Positions 14,286 through 25,407 of a DNA stretch of 64,000 nucleotides are shown here, one piece after another. The stretch is from Luscinia megarhynchos. Taxonomy: Eukaryota; Chordata; Aves; Passeriformes; Turdidae. Position numbers and translations under genes: made by a program. Within the stretch, counting starts at the first letter, position 1. Each line of letters starts with the position of its first letter. A model generated the notes under the pieces. The model worked only from the letters and a program-made list of their open reading frames with translations. It searched no databases and was not told where the DNA came from. Where the stretch lies: positions 28,178,330 to 28,242,329 of the forward strand of contig CM067566.1 in NCBI GenBank assembly GCA_034336665.1. The letters run 5' to 3'.

Positions 14286-16202
14286 GGATTTTTATATTAT
14301 AGATGAAATCCCTTCAGTTAAAACCAAATTGTAAAGCCTTTTTGATGAACAACAGGAGGGTCATACTCAAAGCTTGTCCCAGAATATTTCCTCTTTCCCA
14401 CCCCAACTTCTTTTTGCTATTTACTCAAACAAAACAGTAATATTTAGGGCACTAATTCACAAGTCCTCTACCTCCAGTCTCTCTTTTTCTACAGACATCT
14501 ACCAGCCCTATATAGCTGTGCAAACTTAGACAACACAGATGATATAGCACCCTTGTGGATAATATGTTTTTTTAAAATAAATCAAATTTAGCTTTGTTTG
14601 TACACACAATATTCATAGTAAAACACCACATAAAATCAGAGCAGGGGCAGAGAGAGAGAATGTGTGTGTTTTTGTGTACCAGCAGTGGTGGAAATTAGTC
14701 AGTTATGTGCAATGGGATTCAAACATTCATGCAGTTTGAAATCCAGCAAAGATGTTGCCATTTCCATGGATAAGCAGATCTACACTTCCAGATTTGTTTT
14801 GCTGAATGCTTATTCCAGAAAGCAAGCAGTTCAACCTTTCTGCAACAGTAAAGTTTTTCATTCATTCTGAACCTGGGAGATGTAAATAGTCTGTGCATAA
14901 AGCTTACATTAGAAAGGAGAACTCCCACCTTCGGATGGGTATTATTCAGCAGCAATTTTTCCTTCTGCAGCCCCATGTTGAGTCTCCAGGCAGCAAGCAT
15001 GTAAACAACAGTTGCTATTTACATTCCACCAGGAGATGCAGAAATTGCATTTGTTATTTATAATATTTATGAAATTAAAGCAACAAGTTCAGAGTGTATA
15101 TATAAATGTCTGCAGTAAATTGATTTTCTAGCACTTCCATTTTAAAAGTGGCACCTGCTATCTTTCCTTTGTGTACATTAGCTCTCTTTCAATTACAAGC
15201 ACTGAAAACATTTTTACTCCTCAATTTGCACAAGACTTATGAACATTGAGATAAAGTTCAGTGTGCCCATTGATTAAATTAGAGCACTCTACTTGATGTA
15301 TAAAATTCACAGTCTAAAAGAATCACAGATGAAATGTTGTGACAGCTACTAATGAAAACAATCAGTCCTTCCATTATTTGCTGTAAGTACTTAGGCTACA
15401 TTAATATTTTTCAAGCCTTCAAAATAGTCAGGTTTTGAGATGACTGTAAGACAATTTTGAAAAATAAATTAGGCAAAATTCAAATAAATATATAGCAAGA
15501 ATACTGATATTAATAACATAACACCAGTTTATGCATAAAACAAAAGTTCTTGGTGCTTATGATGACTGAGAATTAGTATTTTTTTTTCTTCAATTTCAGA
15601 TGACTATTGAAATTTTTATTACATTTTAGAGCATTAGCAGAACTTGAGCTCCCTTTGTTACACTTTTATGCAAAGCTACAGGACACAAAATTTTCAGCAA
15701 GAGTACCAATCAGCATAAATAATCTATTTTACAGAAACTCATTATATGGGGAGAAGAGCATAATGAATCCTTTTAGTTGTTCAGTATATCAAACTCAGTC
15801 ATGTCTCCATAAAAATATACCAGTTAAGAAACCACTTTACTGACATAACCAGCAGTTTCATTAACCTAAGATGATCATTTAATCTGAAGTCTGCTAACAA
15901 GTCCAGAAAAAAGTGCCTAAATATTTGCTGCAGTGATCAGTACAGAGTAATGCAAATTCAGATACATTATCTGCAAAATCTTGAAAGTATCACGTATTTT
16001 ACTTTCCTAGGGCTTTTCTTCTAATTTGAGAATAAATTAATAGAAATTTATATAAAATATATTATTGAACAACACTGCCTGTTTAATATTTTTCTTTATC
16101 TAAATATGTCAAATTACTCTATGCTAATATCATATGTAGCACACAGAAACCATAAAAAAAATTCTATCTAGTTACTTTCAGTAATTCAAATGCCTGTGAA
16201 AA

Positions 16203-16828
16203 TGTTGTGGTTTAACCCACTAGGTAGATTAAAAAAAAAAAAAAAAAAAAGAATCAGCCACTTGCTCACTTCCCCCTTATCAGGATTGGGGAAGGAATTG
16301 GAAAAAAAAATAATTCAAATGTATGGGTTGAGCTAAAGACAGTTTAACAAGACAGAAAGTGAGAAGAAAATAATAATGAAGATATAAGAACTAGAATATA
16401 AAAAACAAGTGATGCACAATACAATAGCTCACCACCCCCCAACTGATGCCCAGTTGGTTCCTGAGCAGTGTTGGTTCCCCAGCCAGTTTTCCTGCTATAA
16501 ACTGAGAGTTATGTCTCACGATGTGGAATACCCACTGGGCCAGCTGGGGTCCTGGCTGTGTCCCCTCCCATCCCTTTGTGCACACCCAGCCTCCCCACAG
16601 GTGGGGTGAGCACCAGCAAAGTCCATGACCTAGTGCAAGCTCTGCTCAGCGACAGCCAAAAATCAAAGGTTGGACTCCACGACCTTGGAGGTCTTTTCCA
16701 ACCTTAATGATTTCATGATTCTAAAACAACACTGTGTTATCAACATCATTCTCATTCTAAATCTAAAACATGGCACTGCACTGTCCCTTAGGAAGGGCTT
16801 TAACTGTATCCCAGCCAATGCCAGGACA
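16203..16828 (+). mobile_element. Solo LTR, avian endogenous retrovirus family (copy A)
   Basis: The element opens TGTTGTGGTTTAACCC and ends CCAGGACA, the TG..CA ends expected of a retroviral LTR. Internal landmarks are shared with copies B (43.7 kb) and C (49.3 kb): ATGGGTTGAGCTAAAGACAG near 16323, a GGAATA..CC..GGCCAG block near 16525, and TATCAAC..CATT..CTCAT near 16738. No gag, pol or env sequence adjoins it, so it is a solo LTR, presumably left by recombination between the two LTRs of a former provirus. Flanks GAAAA (16198-16202) and GAAAT (16829-16833) may be a decayed 5-bp target duplication. A run of 20 A lies at 16231-16250, and a short CR1 tail is inserted at about 16665-16724. I do not assign a Repbase name. 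Confidence 0.85.
16665..16724 (+). mobile_element. CR1 LINE 3' tail nested in LTR copy A
   Basis: GGTTGGACTCCACGACCTTG, then GAGGTCTTTTCCAACC, then TTCATGATTCT is the terminal segment of a CR1 element in plus orientation. In LTR copy C the sequence runs directly from the CCAAAACATC block to GTGTTGTCAAC (about 49753-49772). In copy A the same two blocks are separated by this ~60 bp, which places the CR1 sequence inside the LTR. Extreme 5' truncation is normal for CR1. Short AAAA-containing flanks are similar, but no firm duplication is visible. Confidence 0.75.
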
Positions 16829-17603
16829 GAAATCCAACTCAGAAATAGAAAAAAGTTTTCAGGCGTATATAAACAACCCCCCTACGTTGTTTTATAGTCT
16901 GTTTACTCTGAACTTGAGAGATTTCCTCTGCTCAGTTACACACAGAATTCCTGGTGCTATCCAGTAGTGGTTATACAGCTGTAGGCAGGCCAATCTAACT
17001 GCTCATACAATATTTATGGTTCCAATGGCTGGTCAAAGATGAATGTTACCACACTGCTCTTTTTGAGCACATCTAAATGTATCTCCTGGTGCCTCAGCTT
17101 CTTATGCTTGCCCATTGGAATTTCCAAATGAAACATAATGAAGGGAAGGTGTTGCAATGAATTAAGATATCAATGAACCCAGAATGCCATGGATTGTTTT
17201 GTCAAATAGCTTATGTTCATAAATAATTATGAAAGTAAATATTAATTTTTATTCTAATTAATTTTTTTGTTTTGAGAATAAGAATTACATTTACTTGCGT
17301 AGAATCTCAATTTAATTCAATTAAATCTACTATTAAAGTATTGAGCTATCAGGTAAAATAAATTAAATATAGAGCATGAATTAGCACTGATAAAATTTGA
17401 ATAGTGCTACAGTACTTTCCCTTGTTTGTCTTCATAAGTGGATTGTTAAAAATCAGCTATATCTCAAGGACATTTTACAGTTGATAAAGCCAGTGCAATT
17501 GAAAAATTACTACAGTTATATCCATTATCATTACACAGTTATTATACTTTAGTTAAGAATTTCAGGAATGCAAATGCCTTGATAAGGGTTTTCAAAAACT
17601 AAT
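16829..17603. other. Unique AT-rich spacer
   Basis: No gene or repeat recognised. The section at 17215-17410 is very AT-rich, with many TAATTA/AATTAA motifs, and is typical of background composition. Confidence 0.5.
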
Positions 17604-18314
17604 TTCATAGAATATGCTGAGTTTAAAGGGAGCCCTCAGGATCATTCAGGCCACATCCTAGCCCTGCACAGGACACCCAAAGAATCACACCATGTGCCTG
17701 AGAGTGGTGTCCATTTGCTTCTTGAACTCTGCCAGGCTTGGTGCTGTGGGAGCCTGTTCCAGGGCCCAAACATCCTCTAGGTGAAGAACATTTTCCTGAT
17801 ATCTACCCTAAACCTCCCCTGACTCAGCTTCATGGCATTTCAATGAGTCCTGACACTGGTTAGGGTGAAAAAATGGATGCCTGATCCTCTCACTTCTCTT
17901 TGTGAAGACAGAATGAGGTATCCCTTCAGTCTTCTCCAGGCTGAACAAATCAAATTACCTCAGCCACTGCTCACAAGGCTTCTCCTCCAGGCTTTTCACC
18001 ACCCTGGTGGCCCTCCTTTGGACTGGTTTCTGGCATTGTGGCACCAAAGCTGCCCCCAGCACTGGAGGTGAGGCTGCCCCAGCTCAGAGCAGAGCAGGAC
18101 AATCCCTCCCTTGCCTGGCTGTGGTGCTGTGCCTGATGCCCCCAGGACAGGGCTGGCCCTCCTGGCTGCCAGGGCACTGCTGGATCATGCTCAACTTGCC
18201 ACCAACCAGGATCTCCAGGCCTCTTTTTACAGCTCTGCTCTCCAACACCTCATTCCTCAGTGTGTACATCCAGGATTACCCCTCCCAGGTGCAGAGTCTG
18301 GCATTTTGAACTTC
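17604..18314 (-). other. CR1 RT C-terminal remnant and 3' UTR
   Basis: The sense strand continues from the RT with LRNEVLESRAVKRGLEILVGGKLSM (compare LGDEMLESSPAERDLGVLVDGKLNM of intact elements) in a shifted frame. It then degenerates into the CR1 tail, with blocks for 'paired-AGAAG', CCTGGAACAGGCTCCCACAG and the terminal GATCCTGAGGGCTCCC. The segment 18080-18310 is paralogous to 9975-10200. Confidence 0.85.
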
Positions 18315-19403
18315 CTATAGGTGGCGATTGTCCAGCTCTCTAATTAGTTTCATTCTCTCTGCAGAGTCTCTGCCTTCAAAGGAATCAAGAACTCCTCCCA
18401 GTTTTGTGTTTTCTGCAAACTCTCTCAGTATCCCTTCCAGCCCTGTGTCCAAGTCATTTATGACAACGTTGAAAACACAGGTTCTAAGATGGAGTTCTGC
18501 AGAACCCACTAGTGACAGGTCCCCAGTCTGACATCACCCCATTCACTATGACCCCTTTGCCTAACCCAGAGATGCTCACACGTCACATTTATCCAACTGG
18601 ACATTTTCTTCACAAGGACACTGTTGAGCTTTACTGAAATCCAGAAAGATTACATTACAGGTTTCCCTGGATCAACTCGTGGGTTACCTTATAATAAAAG
18701 GAAATCAGTTTTGACAAATAGGACTTTCCTGCCGTGAGGCCATGTTGATTGTGACCAATGACTGCATTGTCTATCAGGTATTTTTCAATACATCCCAGAA
18801 TAATCTTTTCCATAACTTTGACAGGCACTGAAATGAGACTGGCAGGCCTGTAGCTTCTGGGGTCCTCCTTCTTGCCCTTCTGGAAAATTGGGGCAACATC
18901 CACCAGCTTCCAGTCAGATGGGATTTCTCCAGGTTTCCAAGACCACTCAGAATTCAAGAGAGGTTTTGCAATGACATCAGCTAGCTCCTTGATGATCCTT
19001 AGATAAATCCCATCAGATCCCATAGATTTGTAGGGATCCAGCTGCAACAACAAAACCCACACAGTTTCAGGGTCAGCTGCAAGTTGATCATTCTTGCAGC
19101 TGTGATCTTCCAGAGTTCAGGGTACTGAGCCCCCCTTGGTCCATCATTCACATTGAAGATGGAGGCAAAGAACAAGTTAAACCCCTGTGCCCTGTCTCTG
19201 TTTGTGAAGTGATTATCTGCATCCTGTAATGGCTCAATGCTATTTTTATGAGGCTGTTTGACATTAATGTATTTGAAAAAACTGTCATTGTTTTCCCCCA
19301 CATTTCTGGGCAGTTTTGATTCCAGTTGAGCTTTGGGAATTTTCTCCCTACAGTGGCAAGCAGCACCTCTTATTCTTCCAGTGTCATCTGACCTTGCTTC
19401 CAA
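18315..19403 (-). pseudogene. CR1 ORF2 linker and reverse-transcriptase domain, broken
   Basis: Remnant of the CR1 reverse transcriptase. Minus-strand frames show FFKYINVKQ, then YKSMGSDGI, RIIKELADVIAKPL, IPSDWKLVDVAPIFQKGKKE, YRPASLISVP and IGHNQHGLTAGKS, all classic CR1 RT blocks. After HELIQGNL a stop and frameshift intervene. Motif A survives as LDFSKA (18630-18644) but without its usual FDTV continuation. The GVPQGS block is garbled and partly deleted. The catalytic motif C, normally FADD, reads FAEN (18408-18419), so both metal-binding Asp residues are gone. Ancient and certainly non-functional. Confidence 0.92.
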
Positions 19404-19699
19404 TGGACATACACCTCCCTTTTTTGCCTTATTTCTATAAGAACATCCCTGTTCAGCCTAGTTAGCCTTCTGCCTCTTCTGCTTGAGTTGGGACATTTGG
19501 AAATTGCCTGCTCCTGTGCCCTTAGAAGGTGATGTTTAAAAGCTGACCAGCAGTGATGGACCCTAGCATCTGCAGAAACTTTTTCCCAGAGGACTTTACT
19601 CAAAAGTTCCCTGAGCAGCCCAAAGTCTTCTCTCCTCATATCCAGAGTTGAGGTTTTGCTGGCAATTTTCTTCCCATCAATAGAGATTTTAATCTCTAT

Positions 19700-20310
19700 C
19701 ACTTCATGGCTGCTGTGGTGAAGACAGCCACCAATCTCCAATTTGCTCAAAAATCCTTTCTATTGACAAGCAGCAGAACAAGAAGGACACTTTTTCAGCT
19801 CCCTTATGACATGTTCCATAAAGTTGTCATCCAGGTTTTTAGAAATCTTCTGGCCCCAGTTTTACCAGCTGTGTGATGCTACCAGCTGTTTACTGGCAAG
19901 TTGAAGTCCCCCATAAGGACAAGGGCAGTTGATTTGGAAGTGTCCCTTAGTTCCTCAAAGGATAATTTGTCAATATCACTGTCCTGGCTAGGAGGCTGTA
20001 GCACACTCTCATATGAGATCTGCAGTACTTTTTTGCCCCTTGATTCTTACCCAGAGGCTCTCAATTGTGCAACTGACAATTGACTTCCACATATTCTAAC
20101 CCTTCCATTATATGCAGTTCATTATAATCCTCTGCCTCTCCTGCCCTTCCAATCCCTCCTCTAAAGAGCCTGCAATGATCCAACAGGCCACTCCAGTCAC
20201 AGGAGTCATCCCACCACATTTCACTTATGCCAATGATGTCAGATTTTCCCCCATGCTGTCTCTTTATGGAGTATGCTATTTTACCCAAGTTTTGTGGATA
20301 AAGACAGGCA
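19700..20310 (-). pseudogene. CR1 ORF2 endonuclease domain, broken
   Basis: Remnant of the apurinic-type endonuclease that nicks target DNA for CR1 retrotransposition. Visible family blocks in sense order are CLYPQN near the start, DIIGISEMWWDD (catalytic Glu codon at 20220-20222), a VCY block, VLMGDFNLP (GDFN at 19900-19911), and GGCLHHSSHEVIEIKI. The usual SDH active-site triplet reads SSH here (19706-19714), so the catalytic Asp is lost. At least one frameshift separates the VCY block from the SQDSDIDKLSFEEL block. The segment runs straight into the linker and RT remnants downstream. It is a relic, not a gene. Confidence 0.88.
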
Positions 20311-20320
20311 TACTAGGACA

Positions 20321-20677
20321 GCACCAGGAGAAAGCTATGATGCTGCAGCCAAGGCTGGAATCCATTATATCATAAAAGAACAGCATTGATCTCATAAGAA
20401 AATACTCTGAAAACAATTGTTTTATCCTGAAGTTACTTTCATTTTTCACCCCTATAAGGAGAAGCTTACATCTACATTCTGTAGTCCTAACTGTGATGGG
20501 GCTGAGGAAACACAGAATTGGCAAATCTTGTACTGCTAAATAGTGACTACATTAATAAAGATGCACATATACCATAAATCAATCCTTGCCATGACATGAA
20601 AACATAGAGAAGTCCTCAAAACTTAATGTTATTAAAGGGTATGACCAATGGGGGCTCAGGAATACTCTGAAATCCAT
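20321..20677. other. Short unclassified spacer between two CR1 copies
   Basis: No confident match. Its first 50 bases might still be very diverged CR1 5' sequence; the remainder looks like ordinary AT-rich DNA. Confidence 0.4.
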
Positions 20678-20835
20678 GTCACAGAACTCACTCAATGAGG
20701 CTGCTCAGAGCACGATTCAACCTGGCCTTGAACACTTCCAGGGATGTGACATCCACTTCTTTAGGCAACCTGTTCCAGCGTCTCACCACTCTCACAGTAA
20801 AGAATTTATTATTTAATCTAAACATACATAATTGG
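20678..20835 (-). mobile_element. CR1 LINE 3' fragment, different subfamily
   Basis: On the plus strand it reads AACCTGGCCTTGAACACTTC, GGCAACCTGTTCCAGCG and CTCACAGTAAAGAATTTAT. This is the reverse complement of the common CR1 3' block (paired 'TTCTTTACTGTGAG..CTGGAACAGG..CCTCCAAGGCCAGG'-type order). The same region of the 17.6-20.3 kb copy reads differently, so this is a separate insertion of another subfamily, not a continuation. The terminal end (ACAGAACTCA) appears shortened. Inert. Confidence 0.82.
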
Positions 20836-23800
20836 CACATTGGGCCCTCTGTTCCCCTTAGAAGGCAATCTCCAACAACTATAATCCTACTGTTTTATTA
20901 CAGCTTTGTAATCCAAAGACATACCAATAGTCATAATCCTGATTGACAGATGAACTAGGGGCCACCTCAGCTGAGTGGAGACCTGCAGCTGTTGGAAGAA
21001 CAAGGCACACAGCTGGCATTTCCTTTTCTCAGTTACTAATGGGCCCCTAACAACATTCTCCTTCTACCAATGTCTGCACTCCCACCATTCTCATGCACGT
21101 TCTTGGCACTGCCAGTACAAACCAACCACATTTATTACACTTGGACTTCCACAAATTTCCAGTACAAGAGACAGGATTTATAGAGGAGCCTGGCTAACAC
21201 TATTGTCATGCAAGTGAACTTTGTACCAGTTAAGACAACAAATTTAGGGTTTCCCCTGCTCCAGGAGTGGCGATTCCTTGGTGATACCTTGGCAGGTAAG
21301 GGAAGGAACATATTGACTTTTTCATCTGCTGCACAGATAAAAGGCTATAGTGTTCTTGTTTTAGTATCTGAGATATTGTATAATTTTTTCCTGTCATTTT
21401 TTCTTCAGAAAATCTCTGTAGGATGACTTTTCTCCTCTCATGTACCCTTTCTATCTAACCCTTACTTTTTTAAAATTTTCATCAACTATTCTGTGCTTTT
21501 CTTAATCTTTAAAATGCTGCCTATAAGAACTGAAAAACCATGTTACTATAGTAAAATGGTACTATGTTGCAATGATTGATTTGACCACCTTTAAAACCTT
21601 AGGAGAAAAAAATTTAAAATACACAAGAATGAAAAAAGCATCCTAAAATATTCCATCAACAGCACAGTGCTATTCTTGCCAGCAGAAGGTTTTTCATTTT
21701 ATCCCTAGAAGATTGAGAAAAATTCCAACTTGAAATTAGAGGGTGAAAAAAATGGAATTACCTCCATCAAGACAAATGATAGCCAATTCCAAACCCAATA
21801 GTTTTAACATACCAAGAAGTTTCAGGGTGGAGTTTGACAGACTGGCTCACTATACATTGTGTTAGCAGCCCTATCTGTAATAATTTCTATTACAACTAGA
21901 GCTCACAAGTACTCAGGGGGCACATTCACTTGTACAGTGTCCTGGTTATTTCATAAGACACTATCTGGTAGAAACGTCTACAGGACACACTACAAAAATA
22001 TCAAAACCAAGATTGTTTATGGCTCTTATGTGCCAAGAAGTGGAAAACAAATCATACACAATCAATATTATTTCCTAAATCTGCAGCATAACTCCTAAAT
22101 AGCTGCATTGCACTGCTAAAATTAGTGTTTTACAACAAGGAACTTTTAAATAAGAGACAGAATGAGATGAGTAATTTAGATGATGGTGCTTTATAATGAA
22201 ACTATACAGAGCTCTAGATTATTCAGTTTTGTTTTCAGAAAATTTAGATTCAATCAGATTTAAAAAAGAACAAAGCCCATTCTACTGATCTGCATGAACC
22301 CTTAGCCTCAAAATATTACAGAGCTGACTTCTGTAAAAAATAAAATGTTTATTTTACTGTTAAATCATCTGATAATATTGCTTGCATTATGTTATCAGAA
22401 TATTACAGAAAGCAAGCATGCATCTTGGCCAATCTCAGCTACTGCTGAGAAAGTAAAGGGCACATTAAGATTCAAGAGGTGTTCTACAATGCAGACATCT
22501 ATACAGAGACTACAGAAGCCAGCTGAAAAGTCTCCAGTTAAAATTACTTGTATCATTAATGGATATCCAACACTAGGCCTGTGTTATTTTCTCAGCTACT
22601 GAGATACTCACTACAAAAATGGTCACACTAATATATTTCAAAAATGGTTCTTAAATTCACTTTGGACATTTTTTTGCTAGATCAACTTACAACTGTAACT
22701 TCAGGATACAGGCCATTGCCAAGCAGGTGGACTTCCACAGCTGTACAGTACACAGCATCAGCAGAATGTCAAACATATACATATGGTGGCATACAAATAA
22801 TTTATGCTGCTTGAAAACAGTTTTCTAGCTCCTGAGTGAAATAATGATGGGAGAGTTAGTATCCTGTCTTCCATTTAATAGGCTTTTTTTTTATTTTGCC
22901 TTCATCCTTTCAATTAAAACTAAAACCTATTATAAAAACATCCTTTTAAAAAAAATTATCCTTCACGACAGTCCCCAAGCATAAGCAGCAGAGGATCTCA
23001 TTTGATGTTCTTTCAGCTGTTTTTTTCTCCTTTCCTGAACCTGCCATGTGCACTTTACTGCTTTTCAACAATAAAATTACACCATAGCATACAACACACA
23101 CAAATTTCAGATACATGAGTCTGTTCATGCAGATACTTCTAACTGCAAGCCTTCTTCTTTGTTTCTTTCAATATTGCCAAGTCATTGTTTTCCTAAAACA
23201 ATGAGCAAGTCTGAAAGACAGCATTGGAGTTTTTGTTTCAGTAGAACTGCTTTTAGCTTAGTTCTACTGATATGTACTGCTGTATAAAAGCTTTTGCTAG
23301 TCTATCATCTGTAGGTAAAAATGTGACTGCAGAGATCCATAAGTGGGTCCTTTTAAATGGAGCAGCCAAAGTGGTCTTCCATTAGAGAGACAAACATCTA
23401 CTTCTGAGCAACTAGATAGCACTCACTCTCCACAGCTAACTTTAAGGAAATTGTCCTTGAATATTTACTGCTGTTTGGGGAAAAGAAAAAGAAAATTGCA
23501 TAGTGGACATGTTATGTTCAGTAAAATAAAATAAAGGCACAGGGAAATCTCGATTACTTAGTCTAATTTCCCTTTGTTGTTTTCAGCTTTTGTTTTCCAG
23601 GCTAATACCTTATGAGTAAAGTACAAGATCAAGCTTTAATGATAATGGCAGACTAGTTTAAATTTTCTTCCACTTTGACCTGAAGCTATATTAAAGCTTG
23701 GATATATTTTAGTACCCAAGTCAAAATCTATTGAGAGCTGTAAGTGACCTGTTTACTGAAGTACATTAATACTTTGAGATGCTGGGCTGGACCATGGCTG

Positions 23801-25371
23801 CTTCTCAGTTGCCAGACTGTCCAGGGTATGACACAGGTTCAGAGCAGTGGTAAAAGGATTAAAACAGTCTGATATAGAACAAATATTTTTAGCTTGCAGG
23901 AAATTATGCAGCAGCAGAAACTATAGTAGCAAAGGGACATACTCAAAGGGGCAAAGGTGCTTGATTACTGAGTCTGATCTACTCCACAAGCTAGTACCCA
24001 TAAGACTGTGAAAAGAGTTTAGCAAAGTGCATAAGCCTCCTCAAGCAGCACACTGGAACCCCCTGAACATCACCTGGCTGCGTGGACAGGAAAACATATC
24101 AGCTAGGTTGTTGCATTAAATGTTATTGATACAAAACAGTTGAGCCTTGTCCCTGACATCACAATGAGAAATAGGTTGAAATAGAGGAAAACTGAAAGGT
24201 GTGAAACTCATAACTGTAAGGAAAAAAAGCTTTCCAAAACTGCAGAGTCTCAGTTCAGCATACAGTATAAAACATCCTTCTTTACAGGTGAACAGCTGCT
24301 GCACACTTCCCTGTGGTACAAAAGCACAGCTATTAAGTAAATGTAATTTGGCAGAGGAATCCACTGAGGCTCCCACCAGTTTGCACATACTGAGACAGTC
24401 AAATCATTTGTGTTTCACTGGAAGGCTTTTAAGCTGGTTTTGGCATTCACATGGAGTTACAGTCACAGCAACCCTATTCTGGACAGCACAGGCAGCATGT
24501 GAAAGGTCAGCAGTGGATTTTCAGTATGAGCAGCAGTGAGGCTGGTATTCTGAAACAGTACACTCATCAGTAAGGCTCTCCAGGTGCTCAGAGGAGGATA
24601 AGAATGTCAGGTAAACACTTTGTTACAAATATGTCATTATTTGGTACCCTCAGGTTTGATCAAAACACAAACAAAAAATAAATGTTGAAACAAATGTATG
24701 TCTTAGCAGGCTCCTTAAGTCAATCACTGCTGCAGAAAAGGTTTTTTCAGCCAGAAAGAGTCACCCAAATGGTAGGTATGTAATTAAAGGTGCAGATGTC
24801 AAGACAAGGTGGTCCTCATTCTCTTTCACCTCCACATCACTTAAACGTACAAAACCTATTTTATAAAGAAGTAAAACTCAAAGAAAAATTACTTTTTCTT
24901 TATTGAAAGTTTGATTGTACTTGGAAAAGAGAAATGTTCTTCTATTAATTCTAGAGAGATGAACTTCCTATGGATGAGTTGACCCAAGATAACTTAACAA
25001 CCAATTACTGGTTAGAGATGGAATAGCATCTACAGTGCATGACAGAGGTTGTTAATAAGTTACATGCCTGAAGAAAGAATTTATGCCAGACGCTCACAAA
25101 ACACTATTTTTATTATAAGGACTTATGGATTTTTAAAGCGCTCTTCTTTACATTCCTTACTGCTTGCTTTTAAGTTACAAGGTTTAATTTTTGTTTTACA
25201 ACTCAGGAAAGAAAAAACATTCTTATTTCCCTTGCTAATTATTTTGTGATGTCATAGACTGTATCAGTCAGAGCAAAGTCAGTAGTAAAGGAACATTTGA
25301 TGACATGTATGACCTCTGAATGCACACGGTCCTGTAAATAGATGGTGAGGCATAAAAGTACTTAATAAGTT
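20836..25371. other. Unique AT-rich non-coding DNA
   Basis: No exon or interspersed repeat recognised. ORFs up to 112 codons (24201-24539 plus) show no domain. A splice-donor-like CAG/GTAAGG occurs at about 21293-21301 on the plus strand without a convincing exon around it. Confidence 0.5.
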
Positions 25372-25407
25372 GGGGGGGGGAAAGAAAGAAAGAAAGAAAG
25401 AAAGAAA
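25372..25407 (+). repeat. G9 run plus (GAAA)n microsatellite
   Basis: Nine G (25372-25380) followed directly by about six and a half perfect AAAG units (25381-25407). It is purine-only on the plus strand over the whole 36 bases. Perfect copies suggest it may vary in length between individuals. Confidence 0.92.

Larger units (their letters stand above)
10201..16202. other. Unique AT-rich non-coding DNA
   Basis: No exon or interspersed repeat recognised. T/G-rich low-complexity tracts lie at 12271-12330, 14061-14090 and 14201-14285. The ORF at 13175-13360 contains a pyrimidine tract and an AG near 13231, but its peptide shows no family resemblance. A 9-10 base direct repeat (CAAGTCAAA twice) occurs near 13932-13950. 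Confidence 0.55.
17604..20320 (-). mobile_element. Long, dead CR1 LINE (EN + RT + 3' UTR)
   Basis: A non-LTR retrotransposon of the CR1 clade on the minus strand, about 2.7 kb and truncated at its 5' end (no ORF1 found). Read in sense order it contains an endonuclease portion (about 20320-19700), a linker with the conserved peptide blocks STLDMRRED and KHHLLRAQEQAI, an RT portion (about 19065-18315), a 3' UTR-like region, and a terminal end near 17604 (AGCATATTCTATGAAA in sense). A full CR1 is around 4.5 kb, so this copy is long compared with the usual few hundred bases. Frameshifts, stops and lost catalytic residues show it cannot move. The 5' boundary is uncertain by some tens of bases. Confidence 0.93.
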
